Assembly: GCA_023433615.1 (NCBI GenBank)
Contig: JAEZCJ010000069.1
Span: 1 to 64,000 of the forward strand
DNA from: Bacillota bacterium
GTDB lineage: Bacteria; Bacillota; Bacilli; Paenibacillales; Paenibacillaceae
DNA length: 64,000 nt
Direction: 5' to 3'
Shown: positions 51,102 through 59,461 of the stretch, piece after piece
How the letters are laid out: each line of letters begins with the position of its first letter
Position numbering within the stretch: position 1 is the first letter of the stretch
Notes under the pieces: model-generated
Database searches by the model: none
The model's input: only the letters and a program-made list of their open reading frames with translations
Told to the model about the DNA's origin: nothing
Program-made: the position numbers and the translations under genes

Positions 51102-51774
51102 ATCCTACGGAATCGAGGCTATGCCCTATGCGTTCGTCGGCGAACGGGCGAGGACTGCTCTCGTGGTCATCGACATGCAAGGCGACTTCTGCACGGAGGG
51201 CGGCTTCGGGCATCTGCTCGGCCATGACGTGACGCGCACGCATGCGATCATTCCGAACATTCAGGCGCTGCTCGACCGGTTCCGGGAGCTGAAGCTGCCG
51301 ATCGTTCATACGCGCGAAGGCCATCTGCCGGATCTGTCGGATCTGCCGGAATCGAAGCTGCGCCGCTCTAAGCTCGGCGGTGCGGGCATCGGCGATCAGG
51401 GGCCGCTCGGTCGCATTCTCATTCGAGGCGAGGCCGGGCATGACATTATTCCGGAATGCTGCCCGCTGCCGGGCGAGCCGGTATTCGATAAGCCGGGCAA
51501 GGGCGCGTTCTATGAGACGGGACTGGAAGAGCATCTTCGCGCGAACGACATCCAATACCTGATCGTGACCGGCGTTACGACCCATTGCTGCGTGAGCGCG
51601 ACCGTGAAGGAAGCCAATGACAGAGGGTATGAGTGTCTGGTGCTGAGCGATGCGACAGCGGCCTATACGGACGAGGAGCACGAGTCTGCGCTCCGCATAT
51701 TGTACGGCAACGGCGCGCTGTTCGGCTGGGTCTCGACGACGGAGGCCCTGCTTGCAAGTCTAAGCGTTCGTTGA
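51094..51774 (+). CDS. Cysteine hydrolase (isochorismatase-like amidase)
   Basis: 226 aa. The catalytic triad of the family is visible: Asp in VVIDMQGDFC, Lys in DKPGKGAFYET and Cys in VTGVTTHCCVSATV, with the cis-peptide VT. Members include N-carbamoylsarcosine amidase, ureidoacrylate and biuret hydrolases, nicotinamidases and isochorismatases. The long N-terminal AVVIDMQGDF and extended HxxE-type loop resemble the ureide-type amidases. The ATG at 51094 has GGAGGCGGAGAGG upstream. It probably hydrolyses the compound brought in by the BMP-type transporter. Confidence 0.88.
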   Translation: MAESYGIEAMPYAFVGERARTALVVIDMQGDFCTEGGFGHLLGHDVTRTHAIIPNIQALLDRFRELKLPIVHTREGHLPDLSDLPESKLRRSKLGGAGIGDQGPLGRILIRGEAGHDIIPECCPLPGEPVFDKPGKGAFYETGLEEHLRANDIQYLIVTGVTTHCCVSATVKEANDRGYECLVLSDATAAYTDEEHESALRILYGNGALFGWVSTTEALLASLSVR

Positions 51775-51807
51775 TCCTGTCTGCATGTCCGAAGTACGGA
51801 CATCACA

Positions 51808-51850
51808 TAGCGGCGAAGGGGCATATCCCCTTGCGCCGCTATTTCGTTAT
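51808..51850 (+). terminator. Terminator of the transporter-hydrolase operon
   Basis: TAGCGGCG-AGGGG pairs with CCCCT-CGCCGCTA, then TTTCGTT. A smaller hairpin ATGTCCG/CGGACAT (51785-51803) precedes it. Confidence 0.75.
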
Positions 51851-52133
51851 AATCGATAATGTGATCCGGTGCGGAAAGACGGGCGCTTTCTCGGTATTCA
51901 ACTGTTAGCGGATGAATAGTTCGTGACTTTCATCGTGAAAGATGATCGTTACATGACCATAAGGGCAGCGTCCATGCGAACAGCTTGCCGAATGCGGCAA
52001 CGTCATCGCAAATCAAGCTGCCCCGTTAGGCAGGGAAAATTGTTGCTGCGCGCACTGCCTACCCCGTATCTTTTGATTCCTTTTTATCGTTAATAGAGTT
52101 GAAAGAGAGATAAAAGGAGAGTGTTGATTAGCT
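51851..52133. other. Non-coding gap
   Basis: No ORF with a ribosome site. A short hairpin TTGCCG/CGGCAA lies at 51985-52000. The promoter of the VOC-sigma cluster must lie here but is not clear. Confidence 0.4.
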
Positions 52134-52556
52134 ATGGGAAAAATAGTCTCGTTAGTATCCAGTATTTTCATTCCGGTAACCGACGTTGCACGTTCGGAGG
52201 AGTGGTATGTTCGAATGTTTGAATTGGAGACGATCGAGAAGACCGATTACAGAGTCGGGCTCGCGTTCCCTAACGCCCAAACATTGATGTTATTGTGGAA
52301 AGTGGACAAACCGCAGCCTGTCCAATTCGACACCGGCAAACATGCGATGCCTTATTTTAATTTCACCTCGTACGATATTAACCATTCGTATAGAGAGCTT
52401 AAGGCGAAGGGTGCCGAGTTAAGCGAAATTTTCGTAGAGGAAGGACACTCTTTCTTTAAAGCGTTCGACCCGGACGGAAATCCCGTTGACATTGTGGAGG
52501 AGACGGGGAATACGCCGTATTTTATTCACAAAGATAATCTAAGGAAGCAACAATAG
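52134..52556 (+). CDS. VOC family (glyoxalase-like) protein
   Basis: 140 aa with two beta-alpha-beta-beta-beta units. SSIFIPVTDVARSEEWYVRMF starts the first, and AFDPDGNPVDIVEETG is the C-terminal metal-ligand region with Glu. VOC proteins act as glyoxalases, dioxygenases or drug-binding proteins. AGGAG lies about 14 nt upstream of the ATG. The stop overlaps the GTG start of the sigma-factor gene (TAGTG). Confidence 0.85.
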   Translation: MGKIVSLVSSIFIPVTDVARSEEWYVRMFELETIEKTDYRVGLAFPNAQTLMLLWKVDKPQPVQFDTGKHAMPYFNFTSYDINHSYRELKAKGAELSEIFVEEGHSFFKAFDPDGNPVDIVEETGNTPYFIHKDNLRKQQ

Positions 52557-53299
52557 TGACGCAAGGAGACCGTACGGACGGAGGATATGAGACGTTCGCG
52601 GAGATGACGATTCCGCTGCACAGCGATCTAAGACGGTATTGTTTGGCTAAAGCGGGCTCGTCGTGGGATGCGGACGATTTGCTGCAGGAATCGCTAATTA
52701 AAGCTTATCGTTGGCATGTCCGGTTTCCGGACAGGGAAATTACGAAGCCGTTCCTGTTTCGTATTGCCGCCAACGCGTGGATAGATATTTGCCGCAATCG
52801 CAAATTGCTGCCGCAGGTCGAACAACTTGTGGAGCAAACCGATTCCTATGACGAATGGAGCAAATGGGATGTGCGGGAGGCGCTGGAGTTATTGTCCGAT
52901 CGGCTTGAACCCAAGCAGGTCGTGTTCATTCTGCTAATGGATGTCTTTCACTTTACTGCGAAGGAAACGGGGCTGTTGTTCGGACAATCCGAGGGTTCGG
53001 TCAAGGCAGCGCTGAAGCGGGCGAGGACGAGGTTGAAGACGGCCGTTGAGCGGCATCCCGAGTACTGGGATGACTCCGTGCTTGCTGCTCCGCGCGGCGG
53101 GCTTAGCATTGAAGTATTCGAAGCGTTAGTCGATGGCTTCCGCCGGGCAGACCCATTTGCGATATTTCGTTCGTACCAGTCGATGATTGACGAAGGCGCC
53201 CTCGTGGATCGGATCGAATTGCGCGGAAATACGCTCTATTTTACGATTATAGACCCCGACGGTAACGTGTTGACGATAAACGAGAAGCTGCCAATGTAA
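52556..53299 (+). CDS. ECF-type sigma-70 factor with C-terminal extension
   Basis: 247 aa. Region 2 is clear (YCLAKAGSSWDADDLLQESLIKAY, KPFLFRIAANAWIDICR). Region 4 reads LSDRLEPKQVVFILLMDVFHFTAKETGLLFGQSEGSVKAALKRARTRLK. About 75 further residues after region 4 (VFEALVDGFRRADPFAIFRSYQSMID...) form a small domain unlike ordinary ECF factors and may regulate it in cis. GTG start overlapping the VOC stop, with AAGGAAG upstream. No anti-sigma factor is encoded next to it. Confidence 0.85.
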   Translation: MTQGDRTDGGYETFAEMTIPLHSDLRRYCLAKAGSSWDADDLLQESLIKAYRWHVRFPDREITKPFLFRIAANAWIDICRNRKLLPQVEQLVEQTDSYDEWSKWDVREALELLSDRLEPKQVVFILLMDVFHFTAKETGLLFGQSEGSVKAALKRARTRLKTAVERHPEYWDDSVLAAPRGGLSIEVFEALVDGFRRADPFAIFRSYQSMIDEGALVDRIELRGNTLYFTIIDPDGNVLTINEKLPM

Positions 53300-53335
53300 G
53301 ATGGCTATTACTCGAGATTCGAGAGGTGACTGCAG

Positions 53336-53830
53336 TTGTTGAATATGTTGCAGCAACAATACGATTGGGTCAGATCCGTCAGGCAGAATTTGTTTGCATT
53401 CTTGGAAGAGATGCCTCCCCGGATCTTGCATAACCCGGTTCCTGAGTTTGGGCGCGGAACGATCATCCGAACCCATCTTCATGTGGCTGACGCCTATCGT
53501 TGGTGGCTGGGCTCCTTCGCATATAAGAAATTAAATGATCATAAGGAAATTCCCGTGCACGAAACAGCCGATGTGGCGTTCGTCCGCGAGAGGTTTGCAG
53601 GTGTGGATGAACAGGTGTATCAGTTCTTGCGCGATTTCGATAATCGCTGGTCTGAACCGATCGAACAAGACGAGAGCTGGCAAGGTTACCCGAAGGCGCC
53701 GACGCCATTGCTGCTGATCACGCATACGGAGACACACGAGTTTCATCACAAAGGCCAGATCGTATCGATGGCGAGACATCTGGGATACCCGCCTCCTGCC
53801 GATGATCGTTTAGGCGGACTCTTCAGCTAA
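53336..53830 (+). CDS. DinB family protein
   Basis: 164 aa four-helix DinB/YfiT-like protein. The three metal-binding His positions appear as THLHVADAY, and HTETHEFHHKGQI near the C-terminus. Such proteins act in thiol (e.g. bacillithiol) transfer or detoxification. TTG start at 53336 after GAGAGGTGA. An ATG at 53345 in frame is less well placed. Part of the VOC-sigma-DinB-VOC run. Confidence 0.87.
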   Translation: MLNMLQQQYDWVRSVRQNLFAFLEEMPPRILHNPVPEFGRGTIIRTHLHVADAYRWWLGSFAYKKLNDHKEIPVHETADVAFVRERFAGVDEQVYQFLRDFDNRWSEPIEQDESWQGYPKAPTPLLLITHTETHEFHHKGQIVSMARHLGYPPPADDRLGGLFS

Positions 53831-53859
53831 ATCACCGGAATCCAACTAGAGGTGAAGCA

Positions 53860-54252
53860 ATGAACGCGCTAGGATCCATGAGTATTAACGTCATTACATT
53901 ATTCGTCGAAGATCTGCGTGCCGCAAAGTCCTTTTATCAAGAGATCTTCGGTATTGCCGCCGCGTATGAGGACGAGAGATCCGCTGCATTTGACTTTGCC
54001 AACATGAGCCTTTACTTGCTTCAACATGCAGCTGCACGTGCCCCCATTACTCCTGAAGCGATCGCATGGCGAGAGACGGGGCCGCGCATTCAACTCACCT
54101 TAATATTAGACGACGTAGACGACTTGGACGCAGCCCGTGCCGATCTAAGTGTACGCGGCGTCAACTTCATCGATGGTCTATTGAATCCATGCGGCGTGCG
54201 CACGGTATGTTTCGCCGATCCGAACGGTCATATTTGGGAGCTTGCGCAATGA
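53860..54252 (+). CDS. VOC family protein
   Basis: 130 aa: SINVITLFVEDLRAAKSFYQEIFG at the start and VRTVCFADPNGHIWELAQ at the end are the usual VOC edges (Glu ligand in the last strand). AGAGGTGA precedes the ATG. It is the second VOC protein around the ECF sigma gene. Ligand unknown. Confidence 0.88.
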   Translation: MNALGSMSINVITLFVEDLRAAKSFYQEIFGIAAAYEDERSAAFDFANMSLYLLQHAAARAPITPEAIAWRETGPRIQLTLILDDVDDLDAARADLSVRGVNFIDGLLNPCGVRTVCFADPNGHIWELAQ

Positions 54253-54529
54253 CGAATCGAAATCAAGATGCGAGCAGCAGGGGCAGGAAGGAGGAGGAGG
54301 GGGCTTAACCATAATGGAATGTGTTAACCGGTCGCAACTGCTTGCCGATAGGGCGGGCTTGCGGCCTCTTCGGCGTCCGCGCGTCCACGTTCAAGCTGTT
54401 GCGAGTTCGAAATCCGATCATGCTGAGTTTGCGGAACGGTGCCGAATGAATCGACAACACTGCCGCATGCGGCAAAGAAGCCGGCGGCAGTGCGATCAGA
54501 AGCGATAATGAAATTGCTGATCGGTTCGT
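54253..54529. other. Non-coding gap with a hairpin
   Basis: No credible coding frame. CACTGCCGC (54458-54466) and GCGGCAGTG (54484-54492) form a perfect 9-bp stem, lying downstream of the minus-strand amidase stop. It may end that transcript, although no T-run is present. Confidence 0.45.
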
Positions 54530-55756
54530 TTACAGAAGCACGGCGGGCAGTCTAAGATGCCAATCCGTTGCACGTTGATAATCGCTGGCTAGCGCGAGGA
54601 CCCCATTCTCATGATGCATGGGGCCGACGATTTGCAGGCCGAGCGGCATCCCGTTCTCGCTGAATCCGCAAGGAATACTGATTGCGGGAAGTCCGTAGTA
54701 ATTCGCGAAGAACGTATTCTCGGCGCTTATGGAGGTCGGTCCCCCGTTGCCTGCCTGCTCAATGCTCGGCGTAATATCCGTTACAGTAGGCAGAATCAGA
54801 ACGTCCACTTCTTGAAAGAGCGTCCGGGCGATCGTCTCACGGTCTTCCGCGATCCGTGTCAAATCGACATTCGGCTCTAGGGGAGCATCTATCTCTTGGA
54901 CGGCATAGTTTATCGACCGGAGCAGATCGACCGATTGCTCGAACGCATGTTTCACCTCGTCGGATGCCCGATAGTTCCGAACAACGCCGACCCGAGTCTG
55001 GCGATCTGCAGGGGGGGCTGCCATCCAATCTTTATCGGCAAGCACGCCGAGAAGGATCGCTGCATCCTCGACCGATCGGCACATCACGGCACTATGGGCA
55101 ACATGAAGAATGAAGTCATCGACAGGCTCCCCATCCAGGATGCCCACAGTGCTAAGCAGTCCATACGTGGCCTTGAAGCCTGTCACGCCGCAGCATGAGG
55201 CGGGAATTCTGCAAGAGCCGACCGCATCCGTGTCTACCGTGGCGTAACACATTCCCGTCGCTACCGCTGTCGCAGAGCCGCCTGATGACCCGCCGGCCGC
55301 AAATTCCGTGTTCCACGGGTTCCGCACGGATCCGTAATGACTGCTAACGGAGGTCGTTCCCATTCCGAGCTCATGCATATTGGTTTTCCCAATGATGATG
55401 CCCCCAGCGCTCTTGATCCGCGTGACAGCCACAGCATCCTTAGGAGGAATTCGGTTGGCATAGTGGATGAAGCCTGCTGTCGTGGGTATGCCTGAGGTGT
55501 CGTAGAAGTCCTTAATCCCTACGGGAATTCCGTGCAGCTGCCCTCTCCAGCGCCCTGCCATGATCTCGTTCTCGGCTTCATGGGCATCCTGCACGGCTTG
55601 TTCATCCAGCACCGTAATGAAGCTTCGGAGTTTCGGATTCAATCGCTCGATAACGGTTAAGCATTCCTTCACAAGCTCTACCGGCGAAATCTGTTTATGA
55701 CGTACGAGCTCGCTGACCTGCGTGATCGTAATTCGCTCCGTGCCGGCAATCGGCAT
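54530..55756 (-). CDS. Amidase (amidase signature family)
   Basis: 408 aa, shorter than the roughly 470 residues of typical members. The catalytic Lys is in PVGIKDFYDTSG, the cis-Ser in FAAGGSSGGSA and the nucleophile segment in VDTDAVGSCRIPA, where the usual form is D-T-G-G-S-I-R-x-P-A. The Gly-Gly before the Ser is Ala-Val-Gly, a deviation. About 50 residues between the core and the C-terminal EVDVLILPT segment appear to be missing relative to usual relatives. GGGAGG lies 9 nt before the ATG at 55756. Downstream of the AraC-type gene by 20 bp. Confidence 0.85.
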   Translation of the reverse strand: MPIAGTERITITQVSELVRHKQISPVELVKECLTVIERLNPKLRSFITVLDEQAVQDAHEAENEIMAGRWRGQLHGIPVGIKDFYDTSGIPTTAGFIHYANRIPPKDAVAVTRIKSAGGIIIGKTNMHELGMGTTSVSSHYGSVRNPWNTEFAAGGSSGGSATAVATGMCYATVDTDAVGSCRIPASCCGVTGFKATYGLLSTVGILDGEPVDDFILHVAHSAVMCRSVEDAAILLGVLADKDWMAAPPADRQTRVGVVRNYRASDEVKHAFEQSVDLLRSINYAVQEIDAPLEPNVDLTRIAEDRETIARTLFQEVDVLILPTVTDITPSIEQAGNGGPTSISAENTFFANYYGLPAISIPCGFSENGMPLGLQIVGPMHHENGVLALASDYQRATDWHLRLPAVLL

Positions 55757-55776
55757 GATTAACATCCTCCCTACAG

Positions 55777-56712
55777 TCAATTGGGTAGCAACGGTAGACA
55801 ATAATCGATGGCATAATGACCGCCATCAAGCCGCTTGTCGTGGCAATAAAGCTCTAAGCAAGGCTTGTCGGCTAACTGAAATATGCTATTCTGCAGCCAT
55901 GTTCCATATAAATAATCTACCGTTTCGCCCAGCTTATTAACCGCTTCTTCCATATCCTCGCCTTGCACGCGACACACCGCGTATAGTCCTTCATCGATCG
56001 TCTGGATTCCGATTTCCTCGCTGGCCTCAGTATGATCGACATCGACTGGTAGAGTGAATGCAGTGTCGTACCGGCATCTCTCCTGGGCAGTGATGTCGGG
56101 ATTGTCATAGGTAATCCCCATGCAGACCGTATCCTGAGAGAAGAGGTTCTTCGATGCAAGCCATTGCTCCACCTTCCGAAAGGAAACGTAGATGTCGGGA
56201 TTGAACACTCCTTTCTCATAGCCGACGAAATGGCGATGATAGGCCACGCGGTATGCGGGCAATGGTGTAATTTCTACTCGGAGGAATGGCGTGCCAGCGG
56301 ACGCAGGCTCCACTTCATTGTAAGCCGTCAGCCCTTGCGGAACTTTCCCTGGGTTGCTGGGAAGTTTGCAATTATTGCGGAATTGTCTGCGGTAGGAGGT
56401 AGCGGAGATTCCGAAATGGGCCTTAAAGGCTCTTGCGAAGACGGATGGCGATGAAAAACCGCAATTCATCGCAATTTCGGTAACGGGGTGACGATGCTGA
56501 TGCAAGAGCAGGTTGGCAGCCTTTTCGATCCGAACGCGATGAATGAAATCGCTGGGGCTCTCGCCAACCACGCTCTTGAAGATACGGTGAAAATGGAACG
56601 GGGAGTAGTGGGCAATTTCCGAGAGCTCGACAAGGGACATTTCGCGATTGAGATGACGATTTATGTAATTCATGACGGTGTTTATTTTTGCGATATACGC
56701 ATTGCGACTCAT
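55777..56712 (-). CDS. AraC family regulator with GyrI-like effector domain
   Basis: 311 aa. The N-terminal AraC pair (about 8-105) has REMSLVELSEIAHYSPFHFHRIF and VTEIAMNCGFSSPSVFARAF. The GyrI-like ligand domain spans about 150-311. GAGGTG precedes the ATG at 56712. It is probably co-transcribed with the amidase downstream and may regulate it. It has the same architecture as the protein at 31259-32107, but the two differ clearly in sequence. Confidence 0.88.
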   Translation of the reverse strand: MSRNAYIAKINTVMNYINRHLNREMSLVELSEIAHYSPFHFHRIFKSVVGESPSDFIHRVRIEKAANLLLHQHRHPVTEIAMNCGFSSPSVFARAFKAHFGISATSYRRQFRNNCKLPSNPGKVPQGLTAYNEVEPASAGTPFLRVEITPLPAYRVAYHRHFVGYEKGVFNPDIYVSFRKVEQWLASKNLFSQDTVCMGITYDNPDITAQERCRYDTAFTLPVDVDHTEASEEIGIQTIDEGLYAVCRVQGEDMEEAVNKLGETVDYLYGTWLQNSIFQLADKPCLELYCHDKRLDGGHYAIDYCLPLLPN

Positions 56713-56901
56713 CCGGACACCTCGTCTCAAGAAGTGATCTTATTCGTCGTACAGACTCGACTATGCATGGCAATTCTAGTATAATTTACCGCATCATTTG
56801 ATGTAAACGGAATGGACAGGGAAGAGTCGGACAGCATGAAGCCCCGGCGGCGCCATCGCGATTCCGATAATCCGTGTTCGCATATGGGGGAGGAATGGGA
56901 G

Positions 56902-57855
56902 ATGCCTAGGCATTCGGTCCTCGAATGGCTGCTGGATGGCGATCCGGCAATCCGCTGGCAAGTCATGCATGACTTGATCGGGGCGCCCGCAGAGGAGGTC
57001 GCGGCCGAGCGGGCGTTGGTCGCGACACAGGGAGCGGGCGCTCGATTGCTCGCCCTTCAGGGCGCCGACGGTTCTTGGAGCGGTGCGGCGTGGAATCGCG
57101 GATGGGATTCCACCATGCATGTCCTAACGCTGTTGCGAGAACTCGGTCTCGACCCCAATAGCGGCGAGGCGCAGCAAGCAGTAGGCATGGTGCGCGGCAG
57201 CGTAAAGTGGCAAGGAGGGGAATGGGACGGCAATCCCTTCTTCGCCGGCGAGGTCGAACCATGCATTAACGGTCAAGTTGCGGCGAGCGGCGCTTACTTC
57301 GGACAAGACGTTCAGCCGCTCATCGACCGACTGCTTCGCGAGCAACTGCCGGATGGCGGGTGGAACTGCGAGGCGGACAACGGCTCGGTGCGGTCGTCCT
57401 TCAACACCACGATCTGCGTGCTGGAGGCGCTTCTCGAGTACGAGCTGGCCTTCGGGTATCGCCCGGAGGTTACGAAGGCTCGCCTTCGCGGGCAAGAGTA
57501 TCTCCTCGAGCGCAGGCTGTGCAGGCGGCTGTCGACCGGGGAAATAGTCGAACGGGACCGCAAGGGCGGGACCGCGCTGACGCGATTCTCGTTCCCGACT
57601 TGGTGGCATTACGACGTGCTGCGGGGGCTCGAATATTTGCGCCGCGCCGGTGCAGCGCCGGACGAGCGCGTCGCTGAGGCGATAGAGCTGGTCTTGTCGA
57701 AGCGGGACGATGAAGGCCGCTGGCCGCTCGATTACCGGCACCCCGGCAAGATGCCGGTCGAAGTAACCGAAGGCGAAGGACAGGCGTGCCGCTGGAATAC
57801 GCTTCGCGCCTTACGGGTGTTGGGCTGGTATTCGGGATCATCGACAGTTGAATAG
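56902..57855 (+). CDS. Alpha/alpha-toroid protein (squalene cyclase/prenyltransferase-like repeats)
   Basis: 317 aa. QW-like repeats suggest the squalene-hopene cyclase/prenyltransferase toroid: LALQGADGSWSGAAWN, EQLPDGGWNCEADN, KRDDEGRWPLDY. The catalytic DXDD motif of cyclases is not seen, so it is not assigned an enzymatic step. The ATG at 56902 is preferred (GGGGGAGG upstream); the open frame to 56812 includes a basic, low-complexity lead. Confidence 0.72.
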   Translation: MPRHSVLEWLLDGDPAIRWQVMHDLIGAPAEEVAAERALVATQGAGARLLALQGADGSWSGAAWNRGWDSTMHVLTLLRELGLDPNSGEAQQAVGMVRGSVKWQGGEWDGNPFFAGEVEPCINGQVAASGAYFGQDVQPLIDRLLREQLPDGGWNCEADNGSVRSSFNTTICVLEALLEYELAFGYRPEVTKARLRGQEYLLERRLCRRLSTGEIVERDRKGGTALTRFSFPTWWHYDVLRGLEYLRRAGAAPDERVAEAIELVLSKRDDEGRWPLDYRHPGKMPVEVTEGEGQACRWNTLRALRVLGWYSGSSTVE

Positions 57856-57866
57856 CAGAATAATCG

Positions 57867-57915
57867 CAAGCTGCCCCTCCTTGATCCGCGATCAGGCGAG
57901 GGGCAGCTTGTTCTT
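57867..57915. terminator. Bidirectional terminator
   Basis: CAAGCTGCCCCTC pairs with GAGGGGCAGCTTG, then TTCTT on the + strand. It lies between convergent genes. Confidence 0.8.
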
Positions 57916-57949
57916 CTGGTACTTGCCGGACTAGCCGAGATCGATGCCG

Positions 57950-58372
57950 CTACTTCCGCTCCGTGAAGATCTGGAAGGTAACGCCGAACCGATCCGTCAC
58001 CATGCCGTAAGCGGGGCTGAAATAGAAGGGCTGCAGCGGCAGGAGCACCTTCCCTTCTGCGGACAGCGCTGCGTAGAGACGCTCGGCCTTGGCTACCTCC
58101 TTCACGGTCAAGCAGATGTTGACCTGGTCGCCGCGCTCAAGCGGCTGGCTGAGCTCCGAATCGCTGACATACAGCTCGGAGCCCCCGACGACCAATACGG
58201 AATGCGCGATCCTTGCCTTCATCTCTTCGGGCATCGGCGCAGCGCCGTCCCGAGGGGCTTCGCCGAACGTCTGCTTGAATACGATTGCCGCGCCGAAGGT
58301 TTCTTCGTAGAACCGGATTGCTTCGTTAGCCTGACCATTGAGCATGATAAATGGGGTGAATTGTACGTTCAT
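57950..58372 (-). CDS. PhnB-like VOC family protein
   Basis: 140 aa. FTPFIMLNGQANEAIRFYEETFG, GSELYVSD and YGMVTDRFGVTFQIFTERK match the PhnB/YjdN ('3-demethylubiquinone-9 3-methyltransferase' domain) group, which are VOC-fold proteins of unclear role. Divergently transcribed from the WYL regulator gene. The ribosome site is weak (AAGG directly before the ATG). Confidence 0.88.
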   Translation of the reverse strand: MNVQFTPFIMLNGQANEAIRFYEETFGAAIVFKQTFGEAPRDGAAPMPEEMKARIAHSVLVVGGSELYVSDSELSQPLERGDQVNICLTVKEVAKAERLYAALSAEGKVLLPLQPFYFSPAYGMVTDRFGVTFQIFTERK

Positions 58373-58493
58373 CCTTGCTTCAGCTCCTTAACGATAAGAT
58401 TGCGTACTGGACGCATCTTCGATTGTATCGGATAATGGTGACAAATTACGTCACCGTTATCGCGGGTATTTCTACATTCGGGAGGTTCATCGC

Positions 58494-59447
58494 GTGTCTA
58501 AGGCCAAACGACTGATGGAACTAATCGTAGCGGTCAATCGCAAGGGCCGATTCACGGTGCAGGAGCTGGCCGATGAGTTCGGCGTCTCGAGGCGGACGAT
58601 TCTTCGGGATCTGCAAGAGCTCGGCGAGCTGGGCGTACCGCTCTATTCGGAGGTGGGTCCCCACGGCGGTTACCGGCTCTTGCGAGAGAGGCTCCTGCCG
58701 CCGATCGCCTTTACGGAACGGGAGGCGGCGGCGATCTTTTTTGCCGTTCAGGCGCTGCGCCATTATCCCTCTCTGCCGTTCGAGACGGAAACGTCGACCG
58801 CGTTAAGCAAGTTCTATCAATACATGCCGGAGGACGTGCGTGAACGGATCGATCAGATGAAGAATAGGGTGGACTTCATTACGCCTGTCCGGCAAGCGCA
58901 GTCCCCGCATCTGTCTGTATTGCTGGATGCCGCCATCCGCCAGGCGGTCCTGCAAGTGGTATATGAATCGAAGCGGCAGCGGGGCAAGCGGGAGATTCAG
59001 CCGATCGGCATTTTCACGCAAGCGGGGTTGTGGTACTGCCTGGCGTACTGCTTCCGCAGCGGCTCCTATCGGATGTTCCGCTGCGATCGGTTCGAAGACG
59101 TTGCCCCCTCCGAATGCCCGCCGCTTGATTTGCAGCAGATTCATCTAGGGAACAAGGAGGAGCTGTTCCGCCCGGAGGGCGAGCTCGTATCCCTCTATGT
59201 TGAGCTGACCGGCGCAGGCGTGGAGGCCTGCGAGGCGGAGCCGTGGCCGATTCGTCTGCTCCGTGTGCGAGATAACCGTACGGGCTGGCTGGAAGGGGAT
59301 GTGGCGAGCAGAGATATCCCGTTCCTCGCCTCTTATTTTGTCGGGCTCGGCAAGGAAGCGGCAGTGCGAGAGCCGAAGGAACTGCGCATGGCAATCAGGC
59401 AACGGTTGTCCGAACTGATGGATCGCTATCGTGACGAGAATTCGTGA
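58494..59447 (+). CDS. YafY family transcriptional regulator (HTH_11 + WYL)
   Basis: 317 aa. N-terminal HTH: RFTVQELADEFGVSRRTILRDLQELGELGVPLYSEVGPHGGYRL. The C-terminal WYL domain includes GLWYCLAYCFRSGSYRMFRCDRF, in which the W-Y-L core reads W-Y-C-L. WYL regulators sense nucleotides or small metabolites. GTG start after GGGAGG. Adjacent to the divergent VOC gene and followed by a response regulator whose frame begins inside its last codons. Confidence 0.88.
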   Translation: MSKAKRLMELIVAVNRKGRFTVQELADEFGVSRRTILRDLQELGELGVPLYSEVGPHGGYRLLRERLLPPIAFTEREAAAIFFAVQALRHYPSLPFETETSTALSKFYQYMPEDVRERIDQMKNRVDFITPVRQAQSPHLSVLLDAAIRQAVLQVVYESKRQRGKREIQPIGIFTQAGLWYCLAYCFRSGSYRMFRCDRFEDVAPSECPPLDLQQIHLGNKEELFRPEGELVSLYVELTGAGVEACEAEPWPIRLLRVRDNRTGWLEGDVASRDIPFLASYFVGLGKEAAVREPKELRMAIRQRLSELMDRYRDENS

Positions 59448-59461
59448 ACGGAGTGATGGAG

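Noticed and set aside
54242..54508. 88-codon + strand frame after the second VOC gene
   Set aside because: Basic, low-complexity translation with no homology-like pattern; it lies over a non-coding hairpin region.
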